The position numbers were made by a program, and so were the translations under genes. From positions 204,199 to 268,198 of the forward strand of contig DGIS01000008.1 in the NCBI GenBank assembly GCA_002386525.1: a stretch of 64,000 bases of DNA. Direction: 5' to 3'. The DNA comes from Sphingobacterium sp. UBA4616. Lineage in GTDB: Bacteria; Bacteroidota; Bacteroidia; Sphingobacteriales; Sphingobacteriaceae. Shown piece by piece: positions 38,535-46,860 of the stretch. The notes beneath the pieces are model-generated. The model saw nothing but the letters and a program-made list of their open reading frames with translations. It ran no database searches and had not been told where the DNA came from. Position 1 is the stretch's first letter; every line of letters starts with the position of its first letter.

Positions 38535-38564
38535 TGATTTTGGTATGCAAATTTTAAAGTTTAA
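38512..38564. promoter_or_regulatory. dyad with 13-base arms around the efflux promoter
   Basis: TTAAACTTTAAAA (38512-38524) and its exact complement (38552-38564) are separated by 27 bases. One arm lies between the -33 and -7 elements and the other upstream of -33, an arrangement suited to a repressor. The remaining bases to 38854, which include the leader of the divergent gene, show no gene. Confidence 0.5.
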
Positions 38565-38854
38565 GCGAATTGTTACAAAGTTTTTAAATCGTATGCTAAC
38601 TGGTTTAAAACGCCTTATTTTCGAAACAGCTCATTTGATGATTTATTAAAAATCTGATGTCTTTTTATATGATCTTAATCCTTTCGATTTGAATTAATGT
38701 ATTCGTATTTTTGGCTAGTTTTTATCACTTGTTGGCTAAGATAACAACATGATGCGCCTTTGGCGAATGCTGATGACGGACAACGTTTTGTAAATCCCAT
38801 TCAGAGGCATGTGGGTAAAATGAAGGATAATGTAGGACATAAAGTTTAATTCAA

Positions 38855-39589
38855 ATGTTTAGACACCAAGGAAGAGGAAGGAATTACATCCACAATTTGA
38901 AGTTAGCCTCTATTTTATCCTGTGTTGCAGGGTTGGTTAATATTACAGGAGTTCTTTCACTTAACACGTTGACCACAAATGTCACGGGGCACTTTGCTTT
39001 TTTTTCTGAGCAATTGATTTTGACGAATTATAAAATGGCCTTGATTTATCTATGGTATATCGGCTTCTTCTTATTCGGGGCTTCTGTTTCAGGTTTTATT
39101 GTTGAATTGGCCGCAAAAAAGAAATCCCATAATGCCTATATCATCCCAATTTGTATAGAATCCATTATTTTGATTTCTGCAGGACTTCTCCCAGTTTCCG
39201 TCCAAATAGAACCATCGTTTATAACGGTCATTTCATTCGCCCTGCTTTTTGCGATGGGACTTCAAAATGCCTTGGTAACGAAAGTGTCCAAGTCCGTTGT
39301 CAGAACGACACATTTGACCGGATTGTTTACTGATTTGGGCATCGAAATTTCACAGCTGTTTTTTTATAAAGAAGCTGGTGAACGAGTGAAACTACACAGA
39401 AGTATTTTTCTTAAACTAATGATTATTGCAGGTTTTTTTATTGGAGGGATAGTCGGAGGTTTTATGTTTCAATTTTTTAAACTGCAAACATTACTACTAC
39501 CAGCAGTAATGCTTTTGTTTGCTTTGTGGTACGATCATATACTGCTTCAGTTTTATCATCTCAAACGAAGTTTAAGGCACGATGAATAG
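38855..39589 (+). CDS. YoaK family (DUF1275) membrane protein
   Basis: A 244-residue integral membrane protein with six or seven predicted helices and the DUF1275 hallmarks: ILSCVAGLVNITGVLSL near the N-terminus, TTNVTGHFAFFSEQLI and GLQNALVTKVSKSVVRTTHLTGLFTDLG in the middle. The family is widespread; its function is unknown (a transporter role is often suggested). Divergent from the efflux operon and probably independent of it. Confidence 0.9.
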   Translation: MFRHQGRGRNYIHNLKLASILSCVAGLVNITGVLSLNTLTTNVTGHFAFFSEQLILTNYKMALIYLWYIGFFLFGASVSGFIVELAAKKKSHNAYIIPICIESIILISAGLLPVSVQIEPSFITVISFALLFAMGLQNALVTKVSKSVVRTTHLTGLFTDLGIEISQLFFYKEAGERVKLHRSIFLKLMIIAGFFIGGIVGGFMFQFFKLQTLLLPAVMLLFALWYDHILLQFYHLKRSLRHDE

Positions 39590-39629
39590 CCTCGATTAAT
39601 CGAAGTTTTCTGCAATCAGGTCATTATCT

Positions 39630-39661
39630 TTTGAGCCATCGGTATTTTGGCAGTATCTTTG
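39630..39661 (+). promoter_or_regulatory. promoter of the small lipoprotein gene
   Basis: TTTG (39630-39633), 20 bases, TATCTTTG (39654-39661): a full match to the Bacteroidota consensus. Transcription would start near 39668, about 35 bases before the ATG at 39703. Upstream, 39592-39603 is a perfect 12-base palindrome (TCGATTAATCGA) directly after the preceding stop. Confidence 0.75.
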
Positions 39662-39702
39662 TGTCTCGTCGTTAAACGATATTGAGTTTTACTGTGAACG
39701 AT

Positions 39703-40110
39703 ATGAAAATAACACTAACGACCCTTCCATTTTTACTATTTAGTTTCCTCTTTTTGGTTGGATGCAACAATAACCAACCGATCAGAATGATTGATAAAGA
39801 TGGAAATACGCATTTATTGACAAGGGAAGGTGATCGAAAAAGTGAATTAGGACTTGAGCGCATTATCGCACGTGGTAACGACACCGTAATCACAATTGAT
39901 GGTACAGGTCGTAAAATGATCTGGACAGCTTCCGATGTAACTAATATAGACACAACAAAGATTCAATACTATCTCAAAAAGAGAAATGGAAACAGTGTCC
40001 ATATTTATACGCCGGTCGATGTCAATCAAAATTTTATACATGCGGAGGATAGTCAAAATGTTCTGTCAGATCCTTATGATGATAAAGAAGAGAAAAAATC
40101 GCTACTATAG
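39703..40110 (+). CDS. small lipoprotein of unknown function
   Basis: A 135-residue protein with a lipoprotein signal (FLLFSFLFLVGCNNNQ). The mature part is hydrophilic and ends in an acidic/basic tail (YDDKEEKKSLL). Motifs such as IDKDGNTHLLTREGDR and TVITIDGTGRKMIW suggest a small beta-rich domain; I do not recognise a family. The ATG at 39703 is preferred over a GTG at 39682 because the lipoprotein signal begins there. It has its own promoter and terminator. Confidence 0.75.
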   Translation: MKITLTTLPFLLFSFLFLVGCNNNQPIRMIDKDGNTHLLTREGDRKSELGLERIIARGNDTVITIDGTGRKMIWTASDVTNIDTTKIQYYLKKRNGNSVHIYTPVDVNQNFIHAEDSQNVLSDPYDDKEEKKSLL

Positions 40111-40140
40111 CTTTTTATGTAAACAGCTTAATTTGATTAA

Positions 40141-40178
40141 AAAGAAATCCTAGCCGTATACATGCTAGGATTTCTTTT
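40141..40178. terminator. bidirectional terminator between the lipoprotein and DUF6496 genes
   Basis: Perfect 14-base arms (AAAGAAATCCTAGC at 40141-40154, complement at 40164-40177) with a nine-base loop; T-runs follow on both strands. The DUF6496 stop codon lies inside the stem. Confidence 0.85.
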
Positions 40179-40341
40179 TAGGGACTTTGGCGCCTTCCTT
40201 CCGGGCTTCGGATAAGCCAATAGCAACAGCCTGTTTTTTGGAGGTCACTTTTTTTCCACTGCCGGATTTCAATTTTCCTTCCTTCATTTCATGCATCGTC
40301 TTTTCAACTTTTTCGGATGCTTTTTCTGAATATTTTGCCAT
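40165..40341 (-). CDS. DUF6496 small basic protein
   Basis: A 58-residue Lys-rich protein that starts MAKYSEKASEKVEKTMHEMK and continues with GKLKSGSGKKVTSKKQAVAI and GLSEARKEGAKVPKKKS. The SGSGKKVTSKKQAVAIGLSEARK block is the DUF6496 hallmark; these short proteins are common in Bacteroidota and Proteobacteria and may be stress or nucleic-acid associated, but this is unproven. The stop is inside the terminator stem shared with the opposite gene. Confidence 0.85.
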   Translation of the reverse strand: MAKYSEKASEKVEKTMHEMKEGKLKSGSGKKVTSKKQAVAIGLSEARKEGAKVPKKKS

Positions 40342-40424
40342 AAGAGTGTTTTATTTAATAGTCATTTAACACTTATTGCAAAAAGAACAGCAGTTTAAGT
40401 CGAATCGTTTGGATATTTTTAATC

Positions 40425-42236
40425 CTACTCATTCAATTCATTTCCCGCTTTAATCACGGCTTTGTTTGCCGCTTTAATTTTCTCAAGATCCATTTTTTGT
40501 ATTTTACGGTCGTAAGTCAATAGTCCATTGACTTCGTGTTCGACATCGGTCGTTTGCGTATAAATTGCGACGCTAAGACCTTTGTATCGGAGCAATTGCT
40601 CGATATTATCCATGAGGAATATATAGCGGTCTGTAAGGGCACCTATCGTGGGCTCGTAGGCATAGGCATTATTTTCGACAGGCCACATATGACCACGGAC
40701 AAATAGACCTACACCGCCAAATTCACCAAGCGAGGCTGCTCTTTTCTCGTCGGGTTGGGAAGCACCTTGAGGACCAACGTATATATGCGTATCAACAAAA
40801 TCACCATTTCCAGGGTCGCCATAGGCTTTTTGATAGGACGGATTGTTATTAAATCCCGAGTTCCCGTTTACTAATCGAGAAGGGTCGTATTGTTTGGTCC
40901 ACGCTGTAATATTGCGCACATCGAAAGCTCCCCAATTCTCGTTAAACGGAACCCAGGCGATGATGGATGGCGAATTGTAATGGTCGTCAATAATGGCTTT
41001 GTATTCATCACGGAAAGCTTTGCGATAAATCGTTGTATCTTCTTCCGGATACCAGAGGCAGGGCATATCCTGCCATACGAGCAGCCCCATTTTATCTGCC
41101 CAGTAATAGAACCGTTGGGGCTCAGTTTTCATATGCTTACGAATGAGATTATACCCAGCTTTTTTTGTGAATTCGATATCGTATTTTAGGGCATCTTCGG
41201 TAGGAGCTGTTAGAATTCCGTCAGGCCAGTATCCTTGATCTAGCAAACCAAGCTGCATAATAAATTTGTTATTCAATAAAGGCCTTACAATTCCGTTTAC
41301 CTGACCAAGTTTAATATCACGCATGCCAAAATAGCTCTTAACTTCATCGACAATTTCTCCATTCTCCCCGTGGATACTTAATTTTAAATCGTATAAAAAA
41401 GGAGAGTCAGGAGACCAAAGTTGAGGATTATCTATAGGAATATTAGACGCAACACCGGCTTGTAGTACCATTTTTGAAATTTCTTTTCCGTCTACCGAAA
41501 CAATGGCTGTAACTTTTGACTTTTGGGAGGTATTGACCTGCAGTTTTAGCTGACTTTCGGCTACTTTAGGCAACAATTTGATTCCCTGTATGTGGCTTTT
41601 ATTGACTGGCTCAATCCATACCGTTTGCCATATTCCAGAGGAAAACGTATAGTCGCCGCGAGGTCCATTTTTGCCCGAAGGGTATTTACCGTCGTTCTTA
41701 TCGTGCGCGGCTACGACAATATTATTGGTGCCAGGCTTTAGAAACTCAGTGATATTGATCCGAAAGGAATCGTAACCACCTGAATGATGACCCGCTTTTT
41801 TTCCATTTACAAATACGGTTGCATCGTGATCCACTGCGCCAAAGTGAAGTATAATATCTTTCCCTTTCCAATGTTTAGGTAGTTCGAAATTCCTGTGGTA
41901 CCAGAGGTTGATTTCTTGTTTGCGCTGTATTCCAGATAAATAGGATTCTGGGCAATAGGGGACAAGAATACTTTCCCGACTCTTATCAAAAGAAATCGGC
42001 ACCACAGGGTTCAGCGCATTTGGAGCATCCTTACCTCCGATATAATCCCATTTACCATTTAGACATAGCCACTCGTTCCTTTCCATTTGAGGACGGGGAT
42101 ATTCGGAAAGTGGAATTTGTGTTTTCTGGGCTGTTTCGGTCCATGGGGTAGAAAGCTGGGGATATTGTGCCAAAGCATTCATCCAACTGAAGAACGATAG
42201 TACTAGTGCAAAAATTGAGGTTTGGGTTTTTATCAT
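40425..42236 (-). CDS. glycoside hydrolase family 2 enzyme
   Basis: A 603-residue exported GH2 enzyme (signal peptide ends near MNALAQ). Domains: N-terminal jelly-roll sugar-binding domain (residues about 40-200, [25 protein letters not shown]), immunoglobulin-like domain (about 200-310) and TIM barrel from about 320. The acid/base is E433 ([11 protein letters not shown]) and the likely nucleophile is E505 ([11 protein letters not shown]). GH2 includes beta-galactosidases, glucuronidases and mannosidases; the lone copy does not reveal which. A 9-base inverted repeat (GTATACTTA / TAAGTATAC, 42238-42277) directly upstream may be an operator. Not in a PUL. Confidence 0.93.
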   Translation of the reverse strand: MIKTQTSIFALVLSFFSWMNALAQYPQLSTPWTETAQKTQIPLSEYPRPQMERNEWLCLNGKWDYIGGKDAPNALNPVVPISFDKSRESILVPYCPESYLSGIQRKQEINLWYHRNFELPKHWKGKDIILHFGAVDHDATVFVNGKKAGHHSGGYDSFRINITEFLKPGTNNIVVAAHDKNDGKYPSGKNGPRGDYTFSSGIWQTVWIEPVNKSHIQGIKLLPKVAESQLKLQVNTSQKSKVTAIVSVDGKEISKMVLQAGVASNIPIDNPQLWSPDSPFLYDLKLSIHGENGEIVDEVKSYFGMRDIKLGQVNGIVRPLLNNKFIMQLGLLDQGYWPDGILTAPTEDALKYDIEFTKKAGYNLIRKHMKTEPQRFYYWADKMGLLVWQDMPCLWYPEEDTTIYRKAFRDEYKAIIDDHYNSPSIIAWVPFNENWGAFDVRNITAWTKQYDPSRLVNGNSGFNNNPSYQKAYGDPGNGDFVDTHIYVGPQGASQPDEKRAASLGEFGGVGLFVRGHMWPVENNAYAYEPTIGALTDRYIFLMDNIEQLLRYKGLSVAIYTQTTDVEHEVNGLLTYDRKIQKMDLEKIKAANKAVIKAGNELNE

Positions 42237-42335
42237 GGTATACTTAATTGGTGTTTCTATTATGAATATAAGTATACTAAAATGATTTAGTGCATTATAA
42301 AAGAAATGTTACTAGTGGGGCTTTCGATATTGGGC

Positions 42336-42365
42336 TTGGTTGGTGCACAATTGGTTGGTGCACAA
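42336..42365. repeat. tandem 15-bp duplication
   Basis: TTGGTTGGTGCACAA occurs twice without gap (42336-42350 and 42351-42365) between the GH2 start and the M13 terminator. Probably a slippage product. Confidence 0.8.
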
Positions 42366-42382
42366 AAGTAATCGCTGTTGGA

Positions 42383-42426
42383 TTAAACAAAACGACAGGA
42401 GCTGCCTTTTATGAGACAGCTCCTGT
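42383..42426 (-). terminator. terminator of the M13 peptidase gene
   Basis: Arms ACAGGAGCTG (42395-42404) and CAGCTCCTGT (42417-42426) form a hairpin 11 bases after the M13 stop, followed on the minus strand by CGTTTTGTTTAATCC. Confidence 0.75.
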
Positions 42427-42436
42427 ATACTGCTTA

Positions 42437-44476
42437 TTACCAGATTTTGATTCTTTCTTGTGGAGACTTGTAGAGTTTGTCCCCCTGTTTAATGTCAAAT
42501 GCTTTGTAGAAAGCATCCACATTGATCAGTGGGGCAAAACTTCTGAAATATCCAGGGGAGTGTGGATCAGTCTTAACTTGGTTGATCATATATTTTTCAC
42601 TGGATAGGCTTCTCCATACAGTTGCCCAACTGAGGAAAAATCGCTGATCTTGCGTATACCCACTTATTTCGCCTGGATTTCCCTTATCTTTTAAATACAT
42701 TTGAAGGGCATCATAGGCGATGTTGACCCCGCCTAAATCTGCGATATTTTCGCCGTTTGTAAACGTTCCGTTAACGAACGTACCTTTTACAGGTTCATAT
42801 TTATCGTATTGAGCAGCTAGTGTTTTTGTTGCTTTTTCGAAATTCGCTTTATCTTCTGGTGTCCACCAGTCTACCAAGTTTCCGTCCGCATCAAATTGTG
42901 CTCCCGAATCGTCAAATCCATGGCTCATTTCATGGCCAATCACGGCTCCTATACCACCGAAATTGACCGCTGCATCAGCTTGAGCGTTGAAAAATGGAGG
43001 CTGCAGAATAGCTGCTGGAAACACAATCTCATTGTTTACCGGATTGTAGTAGGCGTTTACGGTTTGCGGAGTCATGCCCCATTCTGATTTATCAACTGCT
43101 TTTCCAATTTTAGCCAGATCCTTTTCATATCGCCAAGTGGTAATATGTTGAAGGTTCGTATACAGGTTACCCCCTTTGTTTTCAGATAGAATATTTAATT
43201 TAGAATAATCTTTCCATTTGTCCGGATAGGCGACTTTTACGGTAAATTTGTTTAGTTTGTCAAGCGCTTTGCCTTTTGTGACGGAAGACATCCAAGTCAA
43301 ATCGTTGATATGGACAGCAAAGCTTTTCTTTAGGTAGTCGATCAATTCTACCATTTGGGCTTTAGCTTCTGCTGGAAAATATTTATCCACATAGAGTTTG
43401 CCGAAAGCCTCACCCAATGTGGAATTGATCAGTTCAAATCCTCTTTTATTTAATGCGCGTTGTTCTTGTTGACCTCTTAAATATTTGCCATAAAAAGCAA
43501 AGCGCATATCGCCTAATTTTTCACTTAAATAAGAAGCACTGCCGTTGATCATATGGAATTTTAAGTAATCCTTGATGATAGGAAGGTTTTGAGCATTGAC
43601 CAACTTGTCGAAGTTTTTGTAATAACCTAACTCTCCAATAATTACTTTTTCTGTGTTGACACCTACTTTTTTAAGGTACTCAGGTAAATTGACATTTTTA
43701 ACCAATGCCGTTAGTTCATCCATAGTCTGCGGATTGTACTGCAGCGTATTATCTCGGCTCTGTTCATTGGTCAAGTAGGTTTTAGCAATACTTTTCTCGT
43801 AGTCAACGATGCCTTTTGCGGCAGCATCACCATTTTTATAGCCCAATTCTTTTAACATTGAAGCTACATATTTTTGGTATTCTGCAATAGCTTCTGTATT
43901 TTTCTCATTCTCTTTTTGATAATAATCTCTTCCTAATCCTAAAGTCGCATCGCCTAAATAGACCGCATTCATTTTGGAATCTTTCAAGTCAGCGTATACA
44001 CCCCAACCATAAAAGTTGTTTTCACCTTCTTTTGTTACCGATATTAAATAATTCTGAAGATCTTTTAAGTTTTTGATGGCGTCGATTTTGCTTAAATTCC
44101 CCTGAATGGGTTTAATACCTTCGGCATTTCTTTTCTCTAAGTTCATATAGGAAGCATACAAATCCTGTATTTTTTGGCCCTCACTGCCTTCAGGAAATTT
44201 ATCTTTTAATAGAGAGTTCAGAATTTTCATCGAATTGTTGTCCGTATCTTCTGCCAATTTATTGAAGCTTCCCCAAGTAGGTTTATCGGAAGGGATTTTA
44301 GCGGTTTTCATCCAGATCCCGCTCACATAATTGTAAAAGTCATCTTGTGGACGTACCGATTTGTCCATTAAGCTCAAATCAAGACCTTTGTCCGAACTTG
44401 TATCTCCTATTTGCGCTTCTGCATGCTGAGAGTAGATTCCAGCCAAGAAAATTAAGGCAAGTGTTAGTTTTTTCAT
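42437..44476 (-). CDS. M13 family metallopeptidase (neprilysin-like, PepO type)
   Basis: A 679-residue exported zinc endopeptidase (signal MKKLTLALIFLAGIYSQHAEA). Domains: Peptidase_M13_N (about 35-420) with SVRPQDDFYNYVSGIWMK, then catalytic domain. The zinc site is complete: H515-E516-x-x-H519 (GHEMSHGFDD) and E576 (GENIADLGGV) with D580. NAYYNPVNNEIVFPAAILQPPFF and the C-terminal RSFAPLINVDAFYKAF are typical. Length matches bacterial PepO. It would cleave small peptides in the periplasm. Single gene. Confidence 0.96.
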   Translation of the reverse strand: MKKLTLALIFLAGIYSQHAEAQIGDTSSDKGLDLSLMDKSVRPQDDFYNYVSGIWMKTAKIPSDKPTWGSFNKLAEDTDNNSMKILNSLLKDKFPEGSEGQKIQDLYASYMNLEKRNAEGIKPIQGNLSKIDAIKNLKDLQNYLISVTKEGENNFYGWGVYADLKDSKMNAVYLGDATLGLGRDYYQKENEKNTEAIAEYQKYVASMLKELGYKNGDAAAKGIVDYEKSIAKTYLTNEQSRDNTLQYNPQTMDELTALVKNVNLPEYLKKVGVNTEKVIIGELGYYKNFDKLVNAQNLPIIKDYLKFHMINGSASYLSEKLGDMRFAFYGKYLRGQQEQRALNKRGFELINSTLGEAFGKLYVDKYFPAEAKAQMVELIDYLKKSFAVHINDLTWMSSVTKGKALDKLNKFTVKVAYPDKWKDYSKLNILSENKGGNLYTNLQHITTWRYEKDLAKIGKAVDKSEWGMTPQTVNAYYNPVNNEIVFPAAILQPPFFNAQADAAVNFGGIGAVIGHEMSHGFDDSGAQFDADGNLVDWWTPEDKANFEKATKTLAAQYDKYEPVKGTFVNGTFTNGENIADLGGVNIAYDALQMYLKDKGNPGEISGYTQDQRFFLSWATVWRSLSSEKYMINQVKTDPHSPGYFRSFAPLINVDAFYKAFDIKQGDKLYKSPQERIKIW

Positions 44477-44885
44477 TGTTTTTTAATGTTGTATGATTTC
44501 AATAATTCAATCTGGCGATACGCGCAAAGTACGAATAAAATAGGGTATATTATTTGCTTCGATTAATTGAATCTGTATCAATCCTATCACGAATAATGAG
44601 CTGCGATTTTTTAAGCTAATAAATCGACGACACAAATGACGGTAAATTCTAATTCAGCAGCAAGTAAATTTGATCATTATCGCTAATTTTACAAAATATT
44701 AGGCAATGAGAAGCCGTTTTTTAATGATAGGCTATATCGCAGCGATGTTTGGCGCATCGGCTGCTGAGCGGATTCGTCACACAACAAAAGGGCGGTAGAT
44801 TAAAATTAATTGGCAAGAAGATTTTGTCAACTGCTCATAAAATATTATATTTTAGTAATTTTAAAATTAAGAAACATAAATAAAA
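44477..44885. other. 409-base intergenic region between M13 and ROK genes
   Basis: Divergent spacer. It holds the probable ROK promoter (44823-44855) and a tiny open frame at 44706-44798 (30 codons, starts MRSRFLMIGYIAAMFGASAA), which could be a short hydrophobic peptide or chance. No other structure seen. Confidence 0.4.
44823..44855 (+). promoter_or_regulatory. candidate promoter of the ROK gene
   Basis: TTTG (44823-44826), 21 bases, TATTTTAG (44848-44855; seven of eight matches to TAnnTTTG). The leader would be about 24 bases. Confidence 0.5.
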
Positions 44886-45854
44886 ATGTCGTTAATAGAT
44901 TTATCAAGACGCGTGGCGTTGGGAATAGATATTGGGGGGACCAATACGAAGTTTGGCGTGGTCAATCATCGCGGTGAAGTGCTTGAAAAAGGAAGCATAA
45001 AAACAGATGATTATGAGACAGTAGAAGAGTTTATTGATGCGCTGTATGAAAAAGCACTTCCTTTAATTGAAAATTTTGGTGGCAAAGACAGTTTCGATGG
45101 AATTGGGGTTGGAGCGCCAGACGCAAATTATTATACTGGAACAATAGATCATGCGCCCAATCTTCCGTGGAAGGGCGTCATTCATTTCAGTGATTTAATG
45201 ACTACCAAGTTTAGTATTCCTTGTACCATCACCAATGATGCCAATGCCGCGGCTTATGGTGAAATGCTTTTTGGCGCAGCTCGAGGAATGAAAGATTTTA
45301 TTATGATTACCTTGGGTACAGGTGTCGGGAGTGGTATTGTGGCTGGAGGGAAGCTTATTTATGGGCATGACGGATTTGCGGGGGAGTTAGGTCATACGAT
45401 TGTGAAACCCGGGGGGAGAAAACATTGGAGCACAGGTTCTGAGGGAAGTTTAGAGGCCTATGCTTCCGCTACTGGAATAACCATCACGGCAAAGAAAATG
45501 CGGGCTGAATTTCCCGAATCGATGTTAAATCAATATCCTGAAGATGCTATAAATTCCAAAACTGTTCATGAATGTGCGTTGAAGGGTGACGCAATTGCCA
45601 TCGAAGTATTCCGATATACAGGGCAGAAGCTTGGTGAGGCGTTGGCTAATTTTGTGATGTTTTCATCTCCTGAAGCAATTCTTTTATTTGGCGGTGTCAT
45701 TAAAGCCGGAGATTTTATATTGAAGCCCGCTAAATTGCATATGGAAAGAAATCTTTTTCCTTTGTTTAGGAATAAAGTGAAACTTGTCTTTAGTGAATTG
45801 GAAGAAGCCGATGCAGCAATTCTCGGGGCAAGTGCATTGGTTTGGGAAAAATAG
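44886..45854 (+). CDS. ROK family sugar kinase (glucokinase-like)
   Basis: A 322-residue cytosolic ROK protein, likely a glucokinase or related hexose kinase. ATP motif: ALGIDIGGTNTKFGVV. Catalytic Asp: D118 (TNDANAAAYGE). GTGVGSGIV and the H170 of GELGHTIV are kept. The ROK zinc motif CxCGxxGCxE is replaced by W181, T183 and S188 (KHWSTGSEGSLE), so all three Cys are absent; this seems to occur in other Bacteroidota ROK kinases too. No DNA-binding domain is present, so it is a kinase and not a repressor. Single gene. Confidence 0.92.
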   Translation: MSLIDLSRRVALGIDIGGTNTKFGVVNHRGEVLEKGSIKTDDYETVEEFIDALYEKALPLIENFGGKDSFDGIGVGAPDANYYTGTIDHAPNLPWKGVIHFSDLMTTKFSIPCTITNDANAAAYGEMLFGAARGMKDFIMITLGTGVGSGIVAGGKLIYGHDGFAGELGHTIVKPGGRKHWSTGSEGSLEAYASATGITITAKKMRAEFPESMLNQYPEDAINSKTVHECALKGDAIAIEVFRYTGQKLGEALANFVMFSSPEAILLFGGVIKAGDFILKPAKLHMERNLFPLFRNKVKLVFSELEEADAAILGASALVWEK

Positions 45855-45946
45855 GCAGACCTTTCTTCGCAACATAGACTACAATTAGCTTTTAGTAGCT
45901 AAAGGCATAGTCTTTGCGGATAGATTCTTTTAAACTCAAAAAATAT

Positions 45947-46330
45947 ATGAAAAAGATCGTATTTCTTTCCCTGTTGCTATGCGCAGCTTTATTCTCGAAA
46001 GCGGACCAACTGCAGGCCCTTACACAGAAGCAGGCCGAAGCCGCTGTTGTTTACCTCAAGAAAGAGCCTGTTATTATTTTGTGGTGCAGCTGCTGCGATA
46101 ACCAAATTCCCAAAAAGATCTCGGTGAATGAAGTTTTTTATAAGAAAGATTCCGACGGAAAATATTATTCTGTTATCGTAAAAGGCAGAGATGAAAGTGG
46201 GATGGAAGTAGAAGAATATGTTGATTTGGCTTATGTATTTGTAAAAAAAGGTAAAAAAGCCAAAAGTCTAGGGAAGGTCTTAAAATTTGAATGCGATCCT
46301 TGTACCAAACCATTCGAATGGTCTGTCTAA
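45947..46330 (+). CDS. small exported protein of unknown function
   Basis: A 127-residue protein with a clear signal peptide (MKKIVFLSLLLCAALFSKADQ). The mature part has Cys in a CSCC cluster (ILWCSCCDNQIPKK) and a CDPC motif near the end (FECDPCTKPFEW), perhaps disulphide-linked or metal-binding. Charged segment FVKKGKKAKSLGK between. I do not recognise a family. A TTG at 45914 opens the frame earlier, but the ATG at 45947 starts the signal peptide. Terminates at a hairpin shared with the tRNA. Confidence 0.75.
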   Translation: MKKIVFLSLLLCAALFSKADQLQALTQKQAEAAVVYLKKEPVIILWCSCCDNQIPKKISVNEVFYKKDSDGKYYSVIVKGRDESGMEVEEYVDLAYVFVKKGKKAKSLGKVLKFECDPCTKPFEWSV

Positions 46331-46356
46331 TTGATGGAGCGAAGATGTAATTTTAA

Positions 46357-46391
46357 AAAAAATCCCGAGCTGATAAGTTCGGGATTTTTTT
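46357..46391. terminator. bidirectional terminator between the small exported protein gene and tRNA-Leu
   Basis: AAAAAATCCCGA (46357-46368) pairs with TCGGGATTTTTT (46379-46390) over a ten-base loop. The flanking A-run and T-run let it work on both strands. Confidence 0.85.
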
Positions 46392-46392
46392 G

Positions 46393-46474
46393 TGCGGAAG
46401 AAGGGACTCGAACCCCCACGCCTTGCGGCGCCAGATCCTAAGTCTGGTGCGGCTACCAATTACGCCACTTCCGC
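46393..46474 (-). tRNA. tRNA-Leu (anticodon UAG)
   Basis: The minus strand folds into a cloverleaf. Acceptor stem GCGGAAG / CTTCCGC (46474-46468 with 46400-46394), discriminator A at 46393. D-arm GTGGCGTAATTGGTAGCC, anticodon stem CCAGA / TCTGG with loop CTTAGGA (anticodon TAG), long class II variable arm (CGCCGCAAGGCGT) and T-arm GGGGGTTCGAGTCCC. No encoded CCA. The long variable arm and the anticodon both indicate leucine. Confidence 0.97.
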
Positions 46475-46493
46475 ATTAGGATTTCTTATGGGA

Positions 46494-46525
46494 CAAATAT
46501 AGAAACCAAAGTAATATCTTGCAAA
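46494..46525 (-). promoter_or_regulatory. promoter of tRNA-Leu
   Basis: On the minus strand TTTG (46525-46522), 20 bases, TATATTTG (46501-46494): an exact match to TTTG-N20-TAnnTTTG. Start would be about 13 bases before the tRNA. Confidence 0.8.
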
Positions 46526-46526
46526 T

Positions 46527-46688
46527 ATGGAAGATATATTCTCTGCTTTAAATACGGATCATCCTGTTTATGAACACAATATTTTTCACCATAACGCTAT
46601 TTTTTTTTATCATCTAGTTTTTAAGCAACCTTTTCAGGCTATCTCTCCATTAAAATACGTGCTGATTGATGAGAATCTTATTGGATAA
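46527..46688 (+). CDS. short open frame, possible small or truncated gene
   Basis: ATG at 46527 to TAA at 46686-46688 encodes 53 residues (MEDIFSALNTDHPVYEHNIF, then aromatic and hydrophobic residues, ending KYVLIDENLIG). The composition resembles a real protein rather than a random frame, and it may be a degraded N-terminus. It starts immediately beside the tRNA promoter on the other strand. No family recognised. The following bases 46689-46860 show no gene. Confidence 0.35.
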   Translation: MEDIFSALNTDHPVYEHNIFHHNAIFFYHLVFKQPFQAISPLKYVLIDENLIG

Positions 46689-46860
46689 GGAACGTTTAAA
46701 AAATTACAGTTATCATAAAGCCATTTACGTAACCATTTGTTGTTCTAAGGAGTATGCTACGTATTTTTACTCGTTTTACAGGAACTTTAACTTATTTTAT
46801 TTTAGCTCTTTTTTTTTATAATTTTTAATGATCATCTTTAGGCTATTATAAACGTAAAAT

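Noticed and set aside
40187..40369. plus-strand frame opposite the DUF6496 gene
   Set aside because: The minus-strand reading gives a recognisable DUF6496 protein; the plus-strand product is only its antisense shadow.
44706..44798. 30-codon frame with hydrophobic start in the M13-ROK gap
   Set aside because: Too short and unsupported by a promoter or ribosome site to be listed as a gene; noted only in the intergenic entry.
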